64,000 nucleotides of DNA from Kitasatospora sp. SUK 42. Its GTDB lineage: Bacteria > Actinomycetota > Actinomycetes > Streptomycetales > Streptomycetaceae. Made by a program: the position numbers and the translations under genes. Below, piece after piece: positions 19,786 to 27,466 of this stretch. A model generated the notes under the pieces. The model was not told where the DNA came from and searched no databases. It saw only the letters and a list, made by a program, of their open reading frames with translations. Every line of letters begins with the position of its first letter. The stretch's first letter is position 1. Where the stretch lies: the NCBI RefSeq assembly GCF_015776785.2, contig NZ_LFMD02000002.1, positions 832,916-896,915 of the forward strand. The letters run 5' to 3'.

Positions 19786-20453
19786 CGCGCCTCCTCCGGT
19801 TGCTCGGCGCCGCCCTGCTGCGGAACGACGGGCGCGGCGGCTTCGGCTGCTTCAACTGCTTCGGTGGCGGGCGCCTTCGGCGCGCCCTGGGCGGGCAGCA
19901 CGGCGGTGGGCGCCTCGGCGGCAGCGGCGGGCTCGGTGGCGACGCTCTCCGCCACCGCGCTCTCGGCCACCACGCTCTCCGCCACCGGATCGGCCGCCCG
20001 CCCGGCCCGGCGTCCGCGGTGCCCCTCGGCGGCCTCGGTCGAGGGCTCCGGCAGCGGCGCCCAGGAGACCAGCAGCCCGCCGCCGATCAGGCCGGGCAGC
20101 AGGGCCAGGCCGAAACCGGCCAGATTGGACATCGGGATCGAGACCAGCGTCAGCAGGATGGTCGCGATGCCCGCGAAGACCCGGACGGCCTTCTGGAACC
20201 ACCCGGTGATGCCGAGGGCGATCATCAGGACGCCGATGAGCAGCGAGCCGGCTCCCGCCGTGGTCGACATCGCGATGGTCACGCTGCCGAGCGCCAGGTG
20301 CGCGTACGGGAAGTAGAGGATCGGGACGCCGGCGATCATGGCCAGCAGGCCGCCCCAGAAGGGCCTGGTGCGACGGAACGTGCGGAATCCCCGCCAGAAC
20401 GACCCGATCGGATTCTGGCGGCCGGTCCGGGTTTCGACCGTTGCGCTGGACAT
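19782..20453 (-). CDS. DUF6114 membrane protein
   Basis: The protein has 223 residues. After a cytoplasmic start it shows about four membrane segments (FWGGLLAMIAGVPILYFPY, LLIGVLMIALGITGW, VFAGIATILLTLVSIPM, GLALLPGLIGGGLLVSW). A charged Ala/Glu/Pro-rich tail follows with repeats of the kind VAESVVAESAVAES. I recognise it as the DUF6114 family, which in streptomycetes accompanies a DUF6230 gene. The ATG at 20453 has GAGGAG with 7-nt spacing; an in-frame ATG at 20471 lacks a ribosome site. It is coupled by GTGA to the downstream exported protein gene. It probably sits in the membrane as part of an envelope complex (inference). Confidence 0.85.
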   Translation of the reverse strand: MSSATVETRTGRQNPIGSFWRGFRTFRRTRPFWGGLLAMIAGVPILYFPYAHLALGSVTIAMSTTAGAGSLLIGVLMIALGITGWFQKAVRVFAGIATILLTLVSIPMSNLAGFGLALLPGLIGGGLLVSWAPLPEPSTEAAEGHRGRRAGRAADPVAESVVAESAVAESVATEPAAAAEAPTAVLPAQGAPKAPATEAVEAAEAAAPVVPQQGGAEQPEEAR

Positions 20454-20584
20454 GGTGCGGCTCCTCGGCATCGCTACGAGGGGAAAACGACTGGCACGGA
20501 GCCGGGAGCGGCGGAACCCGCCGCCCCCGGCCCGCGAAGGACCCGTCCATCGGGCGCGCCCGTCGGCACGCCGTCAGGCGGGGC

Positions 20585-21256
20585 TCAGTAGCACTCGTTG
20601 CCCGGACCGTCGCCGTGCTTGAGCGACAGGCTCAGACCGCTGAGCACGAACTTCCCGGCCGAGGTGGCACGGGCGGTCTGCTCGACGTTGTCCAGCGAGG
20701 CCGACTTGGCGGCCTGGGAGAAGCCGGTGGGACCGGTCGGCAGGCCCTTGCCACCGCCGGCGGCGGAGACACCCGGGTGGGGCGTCCAGCCCTGGGTCGC
20801 CGTGCCGGGGAGGGTGGAGGCGTCCTGGCCGATGTTGATCTGGTTGAAGGTCGCGTCGGCCTTCAGCTGCTCCATGTCGATGAGCAGGTTGTCGGCGTGC
20901 ACCGGCTTGGAGCCGGCGCCGCCGGCGTTCAGCTGGAGGGTGATCTTGCCCAGGCCGAACCCGGACAGGTCGGTCACCACGGACTGGCACATGTTGGTGA
21001 TGTCGGCCGAGTCGAAGGCCGAGACGGCGACCGGGTGCGGCGTGCCGTTGGCCTCGATGTCGACGGTGCCGAACTGGGAGAAGTTCGTGCCCTCCAGGTG
21101 CGTGGCCTTCACCTTGAACTGCTGGCCGGAAATGCTGAACGAGGCGGCGAGCGCGCTGTTGGCGATCGAGACGCCGACCATCGCGGTGGCCGCGACGCTG
21201 GGCACCATCACCAGGGCGAAGCGCTTCCAGCGGGTCTTGCCGTAGGTCTTGGACAT
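20585..21256 (-). CDS. DUF6230 family exported protein
   Basis: This 223-residue protein starts with basic residues and a hydrophobic stretch (FALVMVPSVAATAMVGVSIA) ending near NSALAAS, so it is exported or membrane-anchored. The rest is a beta-rich domain. I recognise it as DUF6230, which databases sometimes label cholesterol esterase. I see no GxSxG lipase motif that would support such an activity. The ATG has a strong AAGGAGG site with 6-nt spacing. It is the first gene of the three-gene operon. A gap of 131 nt separates it from DUF6114. Confidence 0.85.
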   Translation of the reverse strand: MSKTYGKTRWKRFALVMVPSVAATAMVGVSIANSALAASFSISGQQFKVKATHLEGTNFSQFGTVDIEANGTPHPVAVSAFDSADITNMCQSVVTDLSGFGLGKITLQLNAGGAGSKPVHADNLLIDMEQLKADATFNQINIGQDASTLPGTATQGWTPHPGVSAAGGGKGLPTGPTGFSQAAKSASLDNVEQTARATSAGKFVLSGLSLSLKHGDGPGNECY

Positions 21257-22002
21257 GCGAGTCCTCCTTCTAGGACGTACATCTCCGGCTCCCCGGCGGT
21301 GCTTCCCGCACCGGTGGGGGCCTGGGATGGGAGAGAGCTACGTCCTCGGTAGCGGAGAGCGCCTTGGGCGTCGTCGGACGCGGGAGCGGCCTGCGTGCTG
21401 CGGCACTCCCGTCCCGAAACCGGCCGCCCCTGCGGGACGGCGGGTCGGACCGACGACATCGGCGATCACCCCCGAGCGACAACCAGCGACCGCGCAGGGC
21501 CGCGCGGCCGGTCGAGGACAGGAACCGCCGTGGGACCGCGGATACCCCCCTGCCCTCCCTACCGCCGGCCGGGGCCGGCGGATCGCCCGGTGGGGATCCC
21601 TCGCTCCTCGTGGCCGACCGGCTGTCGGAGGGTGTGGAGTCTGGGACCGGGCGTGGCCGATCGTGCTTGAATCCCGGGCGAAGCACAAGAGGTGCCTTAC
21701 TGACGGGTAATGCAACAACAGGTGGCGTTGATCATGGAATTGCCCCGAGTTGCACCGTGCGTGACGTCTTGAAGGAATCGTGGCGACGAAATCCGCCGGA
21801 AACACCAGCGAAACACCCGTGGGTGGTCACGATGCGTGACCACCCACGGGTGAAATCAAGATTTGGTAAACCTCTGTCCGGTTGACCGGATTGTCGCCAA
21901 ATCACCAGGCGACACCGCAGGTCATCCGCCGTGCCAGACGGTGCACCGCCACCCGTCCGGAAACCGGCCCGAGGCAGGTCCGGCACGGGACTTGAGCCGG
22001 GA
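21257..22002. promoter_or_regulatory. 746-base gene-free region upstream of the DUF6230 operon
   Basis: The longer open frames here have arbitrary composition and no ribosome sites, so I see no gene. The right part (about 21660-21900) is less GC-rich and probably carries the operon promoter on the minus strand. A perfect hairpin lies at 21814-21852. The exact promoter cannot be assigned by eye. Confidence 0.4.
21814..21852 (-). terminator. Perfect 18-bp inverted repeat
   Basis: Arms CACCCGTGGGTGGTCACG and its exact complement are separated by ATG (21832-21834). It lies 150 nt downstream of the thioredoxin gene, so it could terminate it. It is also upstream of the DUF6230 operon and could be an operator. 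Confidence 0.5.
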
Positions 22003-22995
22003 TCAGAACAGCACGCGGGCCAGCGCCGTACGGGCCGCGACGACCCGCGGGTCCTCCGGGCCGATCACCTCGAACAGCTCCAGCAGGCGCAGCCGGGCGG
22101 TGTCCCGGTCCTCACCGGCCGTCCGCCCCACGGTGTCCACCAGGCGCCCGAAGGCGTCCTCGACGTGGCCGCCCACCAGGTCCAGGTCGGCCGCCTGGAG
22201 CTGGATCTCGACGTTCTTCAGGTCGGCGGCGGCCGCCGTCCGGACGGCCTGCAGGTCCAGGCCCTCGATCCGCTGCAGCAGCTCGGCCTGGGCCAGACCC
22301 AGCTTGGCCTCGGTGTTGCCCGGCTGCTCGGCCAGCACGTTCCGGTACGCCTGGATGGCGCCGCCCAGGTCGCCGGCGTCCAGCGCGTCGTGCGCGGCGG
22401 ACAGCGCCGGGTCCTCGGGGCGCTGCGGGGCGGCGGCCGGGGCCTCGCCCGGGGCGACCGCGCCGCCGGCCACGCCGAAGCGCTGCTCGGCGACCAGGAT
22501 CAACTGGTCCAGCACCTTGCGGACGTTGGCGGCGCTCTCCGCGCCCTGGAACAGCGGCACCAGCTGGCCGGCGACCACGGCCATCACGGCCGGGATGCCC
22601 TGGATGCCGAACTGCTGGGCGATCAGCTGGTTGGCGTCCACGTCGATCTTGGCGAGCACGAAGCGGCCGGCGTACTCCTCGGCCAGGCCCTCCAGGATCG
22701 GGCTGAGCTGCTTGCAGGGGCCGCACCACTCGGCCCAGAAGTCGATGACGACCGGCACCTCGGTGGAGCGCTGGACGACCTCGGTCTCGAAGGTGTCCTC
22801 GGTGACGTCGATGACGAGCTGGTAGGCGGGCTGGTCGGGGGCGATGCCGGACGCTTCGGCGGCGGCCGCCTGGCGGGCCCGCTCGACCCGGGCCTGCTCG
22901 GCCTTCTGCGCGGCCTCACCGGCCGCCTTCACTGCGGCGAGGTCGACCGCACCGCGCAGGGCGGAGCTGTTGAGACGCGAATTCCGTGGCTGCAT
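22003..22995 (-). CDS. Thioredoxin-domain/TPR protein (YbbN/CnoX-like)
   Basis: This 330-residue cytoplasmic protein has an Ala/Lys/Gln-rich helical N-terminus (1-50) and a thioredoxin domain (about 58-170) with an active site WCGPC (Cys91, Cys94) and a cis-Pro in GIQGIPAV. The C-terminal helical region resembles tetratricopeptide repeats ([20 protein letters not shown]). That order matches YbbN/CnoX holdases, although E. coli YbbN lacks the CxxC; here both cysteines are present, so redox activity is plausible. The ATG at 22995 has GGAGG with 8-nt spacing; longer frames upstream are not convincing. Confidence 0.88.
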   Translation of the reverse strand: MQPRNSRLNSSALRGAVDLAAVKAAGEAAQKAEQARVERARQAAAAEASGIAPDQPAYQLVIDVTEDTFETEVVQRSTEVPVVIDFWAEWCGPCKQLSPILEGLAEEYAGRFVLAKIDVDANQLIAQQFGIQGIPAVMAVVAGQLVPLFQGAESAANVRKVLDQLILVAEQRFGVAGGAVAPGEAPAAAPQRPEDPALSAAHDALDAGDLGGAIQAYRNVLAEQPGNTEAKLGLAQAELLQRIEGLDLQAVRTAAAADLKNVEIQLQAADLDLVGGHVEDAFGRLVDTVGRTAGEDRDTARLRLLELFEVIGPEDPRVVAARTALARVLF

Positions 22996-23360
22996 GGCAC
23001 CATCCTCCCCCGTCCGCGCTGCTCGCGGGCACCAACCTCCGGAAGTTCGCCCCGCGCGGGCTGCGCGGTACGGGTTCCCGGACGGTGCACGCCTCCCCCG
23101 GTAGCCTGAACCGTTCGGCACGGATCCCCACCCGTGCCCGCGCCGCCCCCGTCCCACGGGATGCGGCGCCTGGTTGTCACTGCTTTCGCTACGGGTCGTA
23201 GCGTAACTGGAGCCGGTGCCCCGGCCGCAAGCCCCGCCGACGGTTCGGGGACGTGACCTGCCCCACTTTCCCGGCCCGCCCGGCTGCCCGAATCGACGAA
23301 CAGTCGCTACCGTTACCAGCCCCACCCAAGTTACTTACCAGTAAATCGCAAGGAGACCCG
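22996..23360. promoter_or_regulatory. Divergent region between thioredoxin and TetR genes
   Basis: This gap of 365 bases holds no gene. It contains a palindrome CGCTAC-N5-GTAGCG at 23187-23203, which overlaps a possible minus-strand TACGCT box for the thioredoxin gene. It also contains the TetR operator candidate at 23331-23344. Confidence 0.4.
23331..23344. promoter_or_regulatory. Candidate TetR operator
   Basis: The 14-bp palindrome TTACTTACCAGTAA has perfect 5-bp arms and ends 16 nt before the tetR GTG. Position and shape fit autoregulation by the adjacent TetR protein (inference). Confidence 0.5.
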
Positions 23361-24032
23361 GTGCCGGCCGCCCAGCCCTCCGCGAGCCCGGACTGCACGG
23401 TCCGGGGCAGCACAGTCCAGGAGGGGGCGAGCGCGTCCCGGGCCAAGGGCCGCCCGCGCAGCGCCGCCGCCGACCTCGCGATCCTCGACGCCACCCGCGA
23501 GACCCTCGCCGAACTCGGCTGGGGCGGGCTGACCATGGGCCACGTCGCGACCCGCGCCAAGGTCGCCAAGACCACCCTCTACCGCCGCTGGCCGTCCAAG
23601 AACGAACTCGTGGTCGACGCCGTCGCCAGCCTCTTCGACGAACTGGTGATGCCCGACCTCGGCAGCCTGCGGTCCGACATCCAGGCCGTGGTGACCCAGT
23701 TCGCCGACCTGCTGGCCCGCCCGGAGACCCAGGCCGCGCTGCTCGCGCTGTTCGCCGAGGGCACCCGCGACCCGCAACTGCGCCGGCGGATCCGCGAGGC
23801 GATCGTGGACCCGCAGAAGCGCCTGGTCCGGCAGGGCCGGGCGGCCGCCCAGGCGCGCGGAGAACTCGAACCGGACACCGACGCCGAGTCCGCCCGCGAG
23901 GAGGTCGACATCATCTTCGACACCATCGCGGGCACGGTCGAGCACCGCGTCCTGGTCAGCGGCGAGCCGATCACCGCCGAGTGGACCAGCCGCTTCACCG
24001 ACCTGCTGCTCGGACCGCTCACCGCGGCCTGA
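23361..24032 (+). CDS. TetR/AcrR family regulator
   Basis: This 223-residue protein has a typical TetR N-terminal helix-turn-helix (around residues 45-75: TMGHVATRAKVAKTTLYRRW) and a helical ligand domain. The GTG at 23361 has AGGAG directly upstream; the longer frame to 23253 lacks a ribosome site. A palindrome overlaps its presumed promoter, so it probably represses itself. It converges with icmA across a shared terminator. Its ligand is unknown; acyl-CoA metabolism is a guess from the neighbourhood. Confidence 0.88.
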   Translation: MPAAQPSASPDCTVRGSTVQEGASASRAKGRPRSAAADLAILDATRETLAELGWGGLTMGHVATRAKVAKTTLYRRWPSKNELVVDAVASLFDELVMPDLGSLRSDIQAVVTQFADLLARPETQAALLALFAEGTRDPQLRRRIREAIVDPQKRLVRQGRAAAQARGELEPDTDAESAREEVDIIFDTIAGTVEHRVLVSGEPITAEWTSRFTDLLLGPLTAA

Positions 24033-24068
24033 GCGCACCCGGGCACACGGAGGCCCGAACGCACGAAG

Positions 24069-24104
24069 GGGCCGCCCCGTACGAACCTCCGTACGGGGCG
24101 GCCC
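24069..24104. terminator. Bidirectional terminator between tetR and icmA
   Basis: A perfect 15-bp stem (GGGCCGCCCCGTACG and complement) with a 6-nt loop lies between the convergent tetR and icmA genes, 12 nt beyond the icmA stop. Confidence 0.8.
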
Positions 24105-24115
24105 ACTTCCAGCGG

Positions 24116-25801
24116 TCAGAACATCGCGTTCTCCTGGTACGTCCCCCACTCCTGCCGCAGCGCGTTGCAGATCTCGCCCAGGGTCGCCTCGGCGCGCACC
24201 GCGTCCAGCATCGGCGGGATCATCGAGTCGCCCGAGCGCGCCGCCGCGAGCATGGCGTCCAGCCCGGCCCGCACCGCCGCCTCGTCCCGGGCCGCCTTGC
24301 GCTCGCCCAGCACCCGGACCTGCTCGCGTTCGACCTCGTGGCTGACCCGCAGGATCTCCAGTTCGGGGGTGACACTGCGCGGATGGCAGTTGACGCCGAC
24401 CACGCGCTTCTCGCCCTTCTCCACCGCCTGCTGGTACTGGAAGGCCGCCTCGGCGATCTCGCCGGTGAACCAGCCCTCCTCGATCCCGCGCAGGATGCCG
24501 GAGGTGATCGGGCCGATCTCGTGGTCCTCGCGGCCCTTGTCGAGGATCCGCTGGAAGATCGCCTCGGCCTGCTGCTCGATCCGGTCGGTCAGCGCCTCGA
24601 CGTACCAGGAGCCGCCCAGCGGGTCGGCCACATTGGTGACGCCGGTCTCCTCCATCAGCACCTGCTGGGTGCGCAGCGCGATCTCGGCGGCCTGCTCGGA
24701 GGGCAGCGCCAGGGTCTCGTCCAGCGCGTTGGTGTGCAGCGAGTTGGTGCCGCCGAGCACCGCGGAGAGCGCCTCGACGGCGGTGCGCACCACGTTGTTG
24801 TACGGCTGCTGCGCGGTGAGCGAGACGCCGGCGGTCTGGGTGTGGAAGCGCAGCCACTGCGCCTTGTCGGTCTTGGCGCCGAAGCGGTCGCGCATCCAGC
24901 GGGCCCAGATCCGGCGCGCGGCGCGGAACTTGGCGATCTCCTCGAAGAAGTCCAGGTGCGCGTCGAAGAAGAAGGACAGGCCGGGCGCGAAGACGTCCAC
25001 GTCCAGGCCCCGGGACAGGCCCAGCTCGACGTAGGCGAAGCCGTCCGCGAGCGTGTACGCCAGCTCCTGCGCGGCCGTCGCCCCGGCCTCGCGGATGTGG
25101 TAGCCGGAGACGGACAGCGGCTTGTACGCGGGGATGCCCTGGGCGCAGTGCGCCATCAGGTCGCCGATCAGGCGCAGGTGCGGCTCGGGGGCGAAGAGCC
25201 ACTCCTTCTGCGCGATGTACTCCTTGAAGATGTCCGTCTGGAGGGTGCCGTTGAGCACCGCCGGGTCCACGCCCTGGCGCTCGGCGGCGACCAGGTACAT
25301 GCAGAAGATCGGGACGGCCGGGCCGCTGATCGTCATCGACGTGGTGACCTCGCCGAGCGGGATGCCGTTGAACAGCACCTCCATGTCGGCGGCCGAGTCG
25401 ATGGCCACGCCGCAGTGGCCGACCTCGCCGAGCGAGCGCGGGTCGTCCGAGTCGTAGCCCATCAGGGTGGGCATGTCGAAGGCGACCGAGAGGCCGCCGC
25501 CGCCCGCCTCCAGGATCATCCGGTAGCGCTCGTTGGTCTGCTGCGCGTTGCCGAAGCCGGCGAACTGGCGGATGGTCCAGGTGCGGCCCCGGTAGCCGGT
25601 GGGGTGCAGCCCGCGGGTGTACGGGTACTCACCCGGCCAGCCGATCCGCTCGAAGCCCTCGTAGGCCTGCCCGGGGGCGGGGCCGTACACCGGCTCGACC
25701 TCGTCACCGGAGAGGGTGGTGAAGTCCGCGTCCCGCTTGCGGGCCTTGTCGTACCGCTGCTGCCAGCGCTGCCGTCCGCGCTCGATCTCCTCGGCGTCCA
25801 T
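24116..25801 (-). CDS. icmA: Isobutyryl-CoA mutase large subunit
   Basis: IcmA, with the small cobalamin subunit IcmB, interconverts isobutyryl-CoA and n-butyryl-CoA with adenosylcobalamin. It links valine breakdown to butyryl- and methylmalonyl-CoA pools. The protein has 561 residues, the length of a substrate-binding subunit without the C-terminal B12 domain. From the ATG at 25801, the two diagnostic residues are Phe80 (TIRQFAGF) and Gln198 (YIAQKEW), where methylmalonyl-CoA mutases have Tyr89 and Arg207. This numbering agrees with what I recall for Icm and supports the start, which has GGAG with 8-nt spacing. No icmB is in the window. A double operator and a -10 TAAATT precede the gene. 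Confidence 0.93.
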   Translation of the reverse strand: MDAEEIERGRQRWQQRYDKARKRDADFTTLSGDEVEPVYGPAPGQAYEGFERIGWPGEYPYTRGLHPTGYRGRTWTIRQFAGFGNAQQTNERYRMILEAGGGGLSVAFDMPTLMGYDSDDPRSLGEVGHCGVAIDSAADMEVLFNGIPLGEVTTSMTISGPAVPIFCMYLVAAERQGVDPAVLNGTLQTDIFKEYIAQKEWLFAPEPHLRLIGDLMAHCAQGIPAYKPLSVSGYHIREAGATAAQELAYTLADGFAYVELGLSRGLDVDVFAPGLSFFFDAHLDFFEEIAKFRAARRIWARWMRDRFGAKTDKAQWLRFHTQTAGVSLTAQQPYNNVVRTAVEALSAVLGGTNSLHTNALDETLALPSEQAAEIALRTQQVLMEETGVTNVADPLGGSWYVEALTDRIEQQAEAIFQRILDKGREDHEIGPITSGILRGIEEGWFTGEIAEAAFQYQQAVEKGEKRVVGVNCHPRSVTPELEILRVSHEVEREQVRVLGERKAARDEAAVRAGLDAMLAAARSGDSMIPPMLDAVRAEATLGEICNALRQEWGTYQENAMF

Positions 25802-25848
25802 GGGCCGAACTCCGCTCCGTACGGCCGCCTCGCCACCGGGCGGCACAG

Positions 25849-25889
25849 CTGTTAGGACGTCCTACTAATTTACTCGGACGTCCTAACAG
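25849..25889 (-). promoter_or_regulatory. Double operator and promoter of icmA
   Basis: A 14-bp perfect inverted repeat (CTGTTAGGACGTCC at 25849-25862 and its complement at 25876-25889) flanks 13 bp. Each arm contains the palindromic core GGACGTCC, and the cores are 21 bp apart, two helical turns. On the minus strand the spacer includes TAAATT, a likely -10 box. A regulator bound at both cores would cover the promoter. Confidence 0.7.
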
Positions 25890-25957
25890 TTGTCGATGGA
25901 GGCCCGCCCACGAACCACGGCCCCCGGGCCCCGAAACCCCCCGAACCCCCCGAAACG

Positions 25958-25997
25958 CCGGGAGCGCCCCTCCCCGGTCGGGGTGGGGCGCTCCCGG
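25958..25997 (-). terminator. Terminator of the MarR-DUF3817 unit
   Basis: CCGGGAGCGCCCC-T-CCCCG pairs with its complement except for one mismatch, closing on a short loop. It lies 16 nt beyond the DUF3817 stop and separates that unit from icmA. Confidence 0.7.
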
Positions 25998-26013
25998 TAC
26001 GGGATGCCGCGGC

Positions 26014-26355
26014 TCAGACGCCGGCCGCCTGGCGGGCGCCGCCGCCCGCCGGGAGCTTCTCGGCGGCCTCGCCGGCCACCTTGCGCTCGAAGACGAAGGA
26101 GAGGAACGGGATGCAGCCCGCGGCCAGGGTCAGCACGAGTCGGCCGAGCGGCCACTTCAGCTTCTGCCCGAGCAGGAAGGTCACCACGAAGTACCCGATG
26201 TACAGGTAGCCGTGGAGCATCGCGACGTAGGTGGTCACGTCCTTGGCGGTGTCGAAGCCGTACTTCGCGATCATGAAGCCGCAGAACACCAGCAGGGCCA
26301 CACCGGTCGCAATGGCCAGGCCGCGGTACCAGCCCAGCAGGGGGGTCGCCTTCAT
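26014..26355 (-). CDS. DUF3817 membrane protein
   Basis: This 113-residue integral membrane protein has three hydrophobic segments (IATGVALLVFCGFMIA, LYIGYFVVTFLLG, LVLTLAAGCIPFLSFVFE) and a short Gly/Ala tail. The pattern YRGLAIATG-(N)-YVAMLHGYLYIGY fits the DUF3817 family. The ATG has an AGGAAGA site. It follows a MarR gene by 76 nt on the same strand, so they are probably co-transcribed. A second DUF3817 gene lies at 31241-31552. Function is unknown. Confidence 0.85.
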   Translation of the reverse strand: MKATPLLGWYRGLAIATGVALLVFCGFMIAKYGFDTAKDVTTYVAMLHGYLYIGYFVVTFLLGQKLKWPLGRLVLTLAAGCIPFLSFVFERKVAGEAAEKLPAGGGARQAAGV

Positions 26356-26431
26356 ACTCTTCCTCGCCTCGCTCGGCAGTTTCGGCCGGTACGCCCGGAT
26401 CCGCGCACCGCTCCCACGAGGGTAGCCGTCC

Positions 26432-26968
26432 TCACGGCCGCTCCCGCGCAGCCCCCTCGTCCGGCTCGGAGAAGTCGCCCGCCGCGATCCGCAGCGGCTT
26501 GAGCAGTTCGAACACCTGGCGGCACTGCTCGGGGCCGTACTCCTCCAGTCCGAACTCCATCGCCATGAGCTCCCGGGTGGCCTCCTCGACCACCTCGCGC
26601 CCGCGCCCGGTGATCGTGGCGAGCACCCCGCGGCCGTCCAGCGGGTTGGGGCGGCGGGCGACCAGGCCGGCCCGCTCCAGCCGGTCGACGGTGTTGGTGA
26701 CGCTGGTCGGGTGGACCATCAGCCGCTCGCCGATCTTGGACAGCGAGAGCTCACCGGTCCGGCTGAAGGTCAGCAGCACCAGCGCCTCGTAGCGGGCGAA
26801 GGTCAGCCCGTACGGCTTGAGCACCGCGTCGACCCGGGAGAGCAGGATCTGGTGGGCGCGCATGATCGAGGTGATCGCCGCCATCGAGGGGACTCCGCCC
26901 CAGCGGCGGGTCCACAGCTCGTCGGCGCGGGCGATCGGATCGAAGTCGAGTGCGAGGGGCTTGGCCAT
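26432..26968 (-). CDS. MarR family regulator
   Basis: This 178-residue protein has a winged helix-turn-helix (SLSKIGERLMVHPTSVTNTV, wing around RRPNPLDGRG) within a MarR dimer fold. I prefer the ATG at 26968 over the adjacent GTG at 26971, because a TACGGT hexamer lies exactly 6 nt before the ATG and no Shine-Dalgarno is present. This suggests a leaderless transcript. It lies upstream of DUF3817 and then icmA on the same strand and could control either (inference). Confidence 0.88.
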   Translation of the reverse strand: MAKPLALDFDPIARADELWTRRWGGVPSMAAITSIMRAHQILLSRVDAVLKPYGLTFARYEALVLLTFSRTGELSLSKIGERLMVHPTSVTNTVDRLERAGLVARRPNPLDGRGVLATITGRGREVVEEATRELMAMEFGLEEYGPEQCRQVFELLKPLRIAAGDFSEPDEGAARERP

Positions 26969-27466
26969 CACCTAACCGTACCGGCGCGCAGGACGCGTGC
27001 TACCAGCCGTCCTGATGGTGGACAAGCGCGACGCGTGGCGGGAACCCGCCAATCGGACGGCCAGGTCCATACCTGGACATTGCGCCGGTGTGAACGCGCG
27101 GCAACGGGCTCCGGGCGCACCGGTGTTGGCCGACGAACGGCCCACCGCCGCACTATCAGGCCTCGGTTCGGACCGGAACCCGCTGAAAGGCAGGGCGGGA
27201 AGTCCCCTTTGTCCTTCCGTTCACAATCCTTCGCCTTGGCGGGACTTGGCCAATTCATGAGCAAGACCTGTCATTTGATTTGCTCGATTGTCATGCTTTC
27301 CGCCAACCCCGTTCGGTAGCCACCACCCCCACCCAACCGGTGGCGAGCCGTACGACCGCTCGGGGTCCTCGCACGTCAGCGCCCGTTCCGCCCCGAAGGT
27401 GCCGAACCCGGCCCCCGGGACGTGGCGCGACCGCGCCCACACGCGGTTTCCCGGAAGGACTCGTCC
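26969..27466. promoter_or_regulatory. Divergent region between MarR and first protease gene
   Basis: This gap of 498 bases holds no credible gene. It contains the MarR TACGGT box at 26975-26980 (minus strand). It also contains an upstream element shared with the second protease gene: GGCCAAT at 27248-27254, CTGTC at 27268-27272 and CGATTGTCATGCTT at 27285-27298. The protease ribosome site GGAAGGA lies just before 27467. Confidence 0.5.

Noticed and set aside
21249-21710. 153-residue plus-strand frame in the gap upstream of the DUF6230 gene
   Set aside because: It starts inside the DUF6230 gene start region, has a random basic composition and no ribosome site.
23331-25202. Long minus-strand frame across tetR and icmA
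   Set aside because: It lies in another frame of icmA and opposite tetR, and both of those have clear family motifs.
24116-25801. Methylmalonyl-CoA mutase subunit
   Set aside because: Phe80 and Gln198 replace the Tyr and Arg that bind the methylmalonyl carboxylate, and the C-terminal B12 domain is missing.
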